A DNA stretch of 64,000 nt from Methanomicrobia archaeon (GTDB taxonomy: Archaea; Methanobacteriota_B; Thermococci; Methanofastidiosales; NM3): NCBI GenBank assembly GCA_030603445.1, contig JAUVXU010000006.1:1-64000 (forward strand). The letters are read 5' to 3'. The notes under the pieces were generated by a model, which was not told where the DNA came from, searched no databases, and saw nothing but the letters and a program-made list of their open reading frames with translations. Shown in pieces: positions 61,271 to 64,000 of the stretch (within the stretch, counting starts at the first letter, position 1; the number at the start of each line of letters is the position of its first letter). Made by a program: the position numbers and the translations under genes.

Positions 61271-63022
61271 TTACCAATTTCTAAATCTAGTTGGTGCTTG
61301 ATATAATCCGTCGGACCATTTCACAAGATCAGCCATGCTTTTTGCTGCTAGCTTTGATCTCTTTGCTTCGTTAAATGATAAATTAAGGTCTTCTGGGAGC
61401 GCCACTACACCTTCTTTTCTAAGCTTCTGGGTCTTGCTATCATCAGCTGTAAGTCCTAGAGGAGTATAACCTGATACGGCTTTTATTGCATCCATTCTCT
61501 CTTTTAGTGTCTTGCACTTGTGGACGTATGCAATACCTTCCTCTGTTACAATATGTGTGATGTTATCGGCGTATATCATTATTGGCGGTATTGGGAAGTT
61601 TGCTTGTTTTTGTAGATCAAATGCATCTAGCTTCTCAACAAATACCGGGGCCATGCCCTCACCGAATGTCTCTACCATCTGAATCACAAGTTTCCTTCCT
61701 CTATCAATTGGGCCTATCAGGTCCTTTCTCATCCCATCTTCTCTGGAAGCTTTGAGCCATCCTTCTGACGGGTGTTTTCTTCCTGGGGCATTACATGCCA
61801 TGTTTGGTGCTCCACCGAATCCAGGTATCCTGCCAGCAGTAGCTGCTGCACTGTTTCCATATTGGTCTATTTGCAACGTGGAACCAAAGAATGCATCAAT
61901 AGCATAATGTCCTGCAAGTTGCCCCATTACTCTGTTTGAGCGCATCGTCCCATCAGGGCCAATCGGAAATATGTCTGGTTTTGACATTATGTAGTTCTCC
62001 ATCCCGACCTCACTACCGAAAGGCATCATGGTCTCTACCCATCCAGATTCTATTGCTGGAATCATTGTGGGATGAGGATTGAGTGCCCAGTGGGTGCATA
62101 TCTTGCCTTTGAATCCCATCTCTTCACCAAAAGTTGGCAAAAGTAGCTCTATTGCAGCAGTATTGAATCCAATACCATGGTTTAAGGTGTTTATTTTGTA
62201 TTTACTATAAATACCTACAAGTGAAAGCATTCCAATAAAGATTTGTGATTCTGTTATTAGAGCTGGATCTCTTGTGAAAAGCGGTTCTATATAATAAGGA
62301 TCCTCTGTTGGGATCACGAAATCCACCCAATCTCCTGGCACGTCTACGCGAGGGACTTTATCAACTATTTCGTTTACTTGTACTATGACAATGCCTTTTC
62401 TGAATTTTGCTGCTTCAATAAGTGCTGGAGTTTCCTCAGTATTGAATCCAGTGTACAAATTTCCGTATTTATCGGCTGCAGCAGCTGCCACAAGACATAT
62501 TTTTGGCTGAAGGTCAAGGTACATTCTGGAAAATAACTCTACATAAGTGTGTATGGCTCCTATCTTGATTTTCCCTTCCATGACCATATCTGCTAGGTCA
62601 GTGGCTACGGGACCAGAATAACAGAAATCTACCTCAGATGCTATTCCTTTTTTGAACACTTCGAGGTGTTCTGGCAAAGCAAGACATGATTGGACCATAT
62701 GTAAATTATTGATCTTTGCAGGATCAACTTTTGTTAAACACATAGCCAGAAAATCAGCTTGCTTTTGATTATCTCCTTCAATAGTTACATTGTCCCCAGA
62801 TCGAATTACAGTTTCTAAAAGTGATATGCAATCTTCGGGCTGGACAACTTTTGATCCCGTTTTGGTGAACTTCTTTGCTTCGTTCATTCTTTTTTCGGTA
62901 TCTATGCCGTTTTTGTCCCAACCTTTCATTGCTTTCTCTATCTTTTCGTCTATCGTGCGCTTAGACTTTCTGGGTGAATAAAAAATATTCTTTACGAAGT
63001 TTACATCTTCCATTAAAATCAC
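61271..63022 (-). CDS. mdcA: Malonate decarboxylase alpha subunit (ACP transferase)
   Basis: ADKYGNLYTGFNTEETPALIEAAKFRKGIVIVQVNEIVDKVPRVDVPGDWVDFV; GRIPGFGGAPNMACNAPGRKHPS. Confidence 0.92.
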   Translation of the reverse strand: MILMEDVNFVKNIFYSPRKSKRTIDEKIEKAMKGWDKNGIDTEKRMNEAKKFTKTGSKVVQPEDCISLLETVIRSGDNVTIEGDNQKQADFLAMCLTKVDPAKINNLHMVQSCLALPEHLEVFKKGIASEVDFCYSGPVATDLADMVMEGKIKIGAIHTYVELFSRMYLDLQPKICLVAAAAADKYGNLYTGFNTEETPALIEAAKFRKGIVIVQVNEIVDKVPRVDVPGDWVDFVIPTEDPYYIEPLFTRDPALITESQIFIGMLSLVGIYSKYKINTLNHGIGFNTAAIELLLPTFGEEMGFKGKICTHWALNPHPTMIPAIESGWVETMMPFGSEVGMENYIMSKPDIFPIGPDGTMRSNRVMGQLAGHYAIDAFFGSTLQIDQYGNSAAATAGRIPGFGGAPNMACNAPGRKHPSEGWLKASREDGMRKDLIGPIDRGRKLVIQMVETFGEGMAPVFVEKLDAFDLQKQANFPIPPIMIYADNITHIVTEEGIAYVHKCKTLKERMDAIKAVSGYTPLGLTADDSKTQKLRKEGVVALPEDLNLSFNEAKRSKLAAKSMADLVKWSDGLYQAPTRFRNW

Positions 63023-63042
63023 GTTCCTGATGACACCCAGCT

Positions 63043-63516
63043 TTAGAGAGGCTCGATTTCAAACAGTACGTCTCCAATCTTGACAAGTGACTCGTTTTCT
63101 ACTTTAATTTTCACTATCTTGCCTTTCTTAGGGGAAGTGACTTCATTAAACATCTTCATAGCCTCAACAAGCCCAATGACTTGCCCAGCTTCAATTATAT
63201 CGCCCTCTTTTGGCAACGGTTCTTTGTCAATTGTTGTCCCAGGATATACATAGGCAACACCAGGTGTAGGAGCTGTAAGTTCAATCAAATTGGATGCAAT
63301 TGGAGCTGCAGGCGTTTCCGCAGGTGCCGCAACATCCTCGGCGACTTCTTCTTCTACTACTGGAAATGATATTTGAGGTGCAGCTGCAATAGGTGCAACG
63401 CCTCCTGCCGGAGCGACGGTCCTAATTTCAACAGCGTCTTTCCTTACCACTAATTCTGCAATCTTGTTCTTTTTACATGCTTCTAGAATAGTTATCAGAG
63501 ACTCTAAGTCCAACAT
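63043..63516 (-). CDS. accB: Biotin carboxyl carrier protein
   Basis: ELTAPTPGVAYVYP...VIGLVEAMKMFNEVTSPKKGKI biotinylation motif. Confidence 0.93.
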   Translation of the reverse strand: MLDLESLITILEACKKNKIAELVVRKDAVEIRTVAPAGGVAPIAAAPQISFPVVEEEVAEDVAAPAETPAAPIASNLIELTAPTPGVAYVYPGTTIDKEPLPKEGDIIEAGQVIGLVEAMKMFNEVTSPKKGKIVKIKVENESLVKIGDVLFEIEPL

Positions 63517-64000
63517 TCGTTTCCCTCCACTTTTAGTTAAAGGATTTATTTATGTAAAAATTATACGAATTCCTGCATAAAACCGGAATCCTTTTTACGT
63601 TGGGACTGCTTAATGTGTGTATAAAAATGTTTCGGTTTTCATATAATTCAATATGAAAACAAGCGATAACTTCCTTCTTTTTGCATTGATTTTATTATAA
63701 CTATTTCATTTATCTGATTGTATTTTATATTTAAAACCATTTTATCCAAGCAATTGGATGAGTAAATATAATTATTCATTTTTTTCTTTTATTCTTATAA
63801 GAATATCACTGTCATTATAAGAATTTTAATCGTGTTATAAATGTTTTATTGGCTGTGTTTCCTTTTCAGTTGCATCCAAATAACACACATAATAAGAAGA
63901 GATGGCGAAAGCCTTAACAATGCAGTATTTGACGTATTGTATAGATAAGACACCGTTACTTTAAATGGTAGTTCTTTATAATAAATCAAATAAATTTATA

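Overview
A 64-kb window of an AT-rich euryarchaeal chromosome, probably methanogen-like by gene content; no marker here fixes the taxon. The housekeeping backbone includes the 3' end of an NMD3-like gene, dnaG, cobO, hypE-hypA-hypB and hypF, gar1-tfb, a complete A-type ATP synthase operon (H-I-K-E-C-F-A-B-D), NAC, two ABC-2 transporter sets, pyrF/pyrD, DUF555/DUF357/dphB, Cdc48-hsp20 and truA. There are two intron-containing tRNAs (eMet-CAU and Ser-CGA), each with a bulge-helix-bulge that can be derived by hand, plus an unassigned GC-rich structured RNA candidate at about 1843-2005 with its own TATA box. The main points for a second look are: (1) 35447-36804, a tnpB-only element bounded by perfect 15-bp terminal inverted repeats and a 9-bp target-site duplication. 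These are IS5/IS903-type ends, not IS200/IS605 ends, and the element sits just upstream of a tRNA promoter. (2) 55-63.5 kb, a malonate-decarboxylase-type ACP system (MdcA/C/D/E/B/G) interleaved with biotin carboxylase and biotin carrier genes, with no MadB/OadB decarboxylase and an ANL ligase where an MdcH/MadH-type activity would be expected. It could act as an ATP-driven acetate carboxylase. (3) A 28.9-35 kb accessory/surface region with several uncharacterised proteins.
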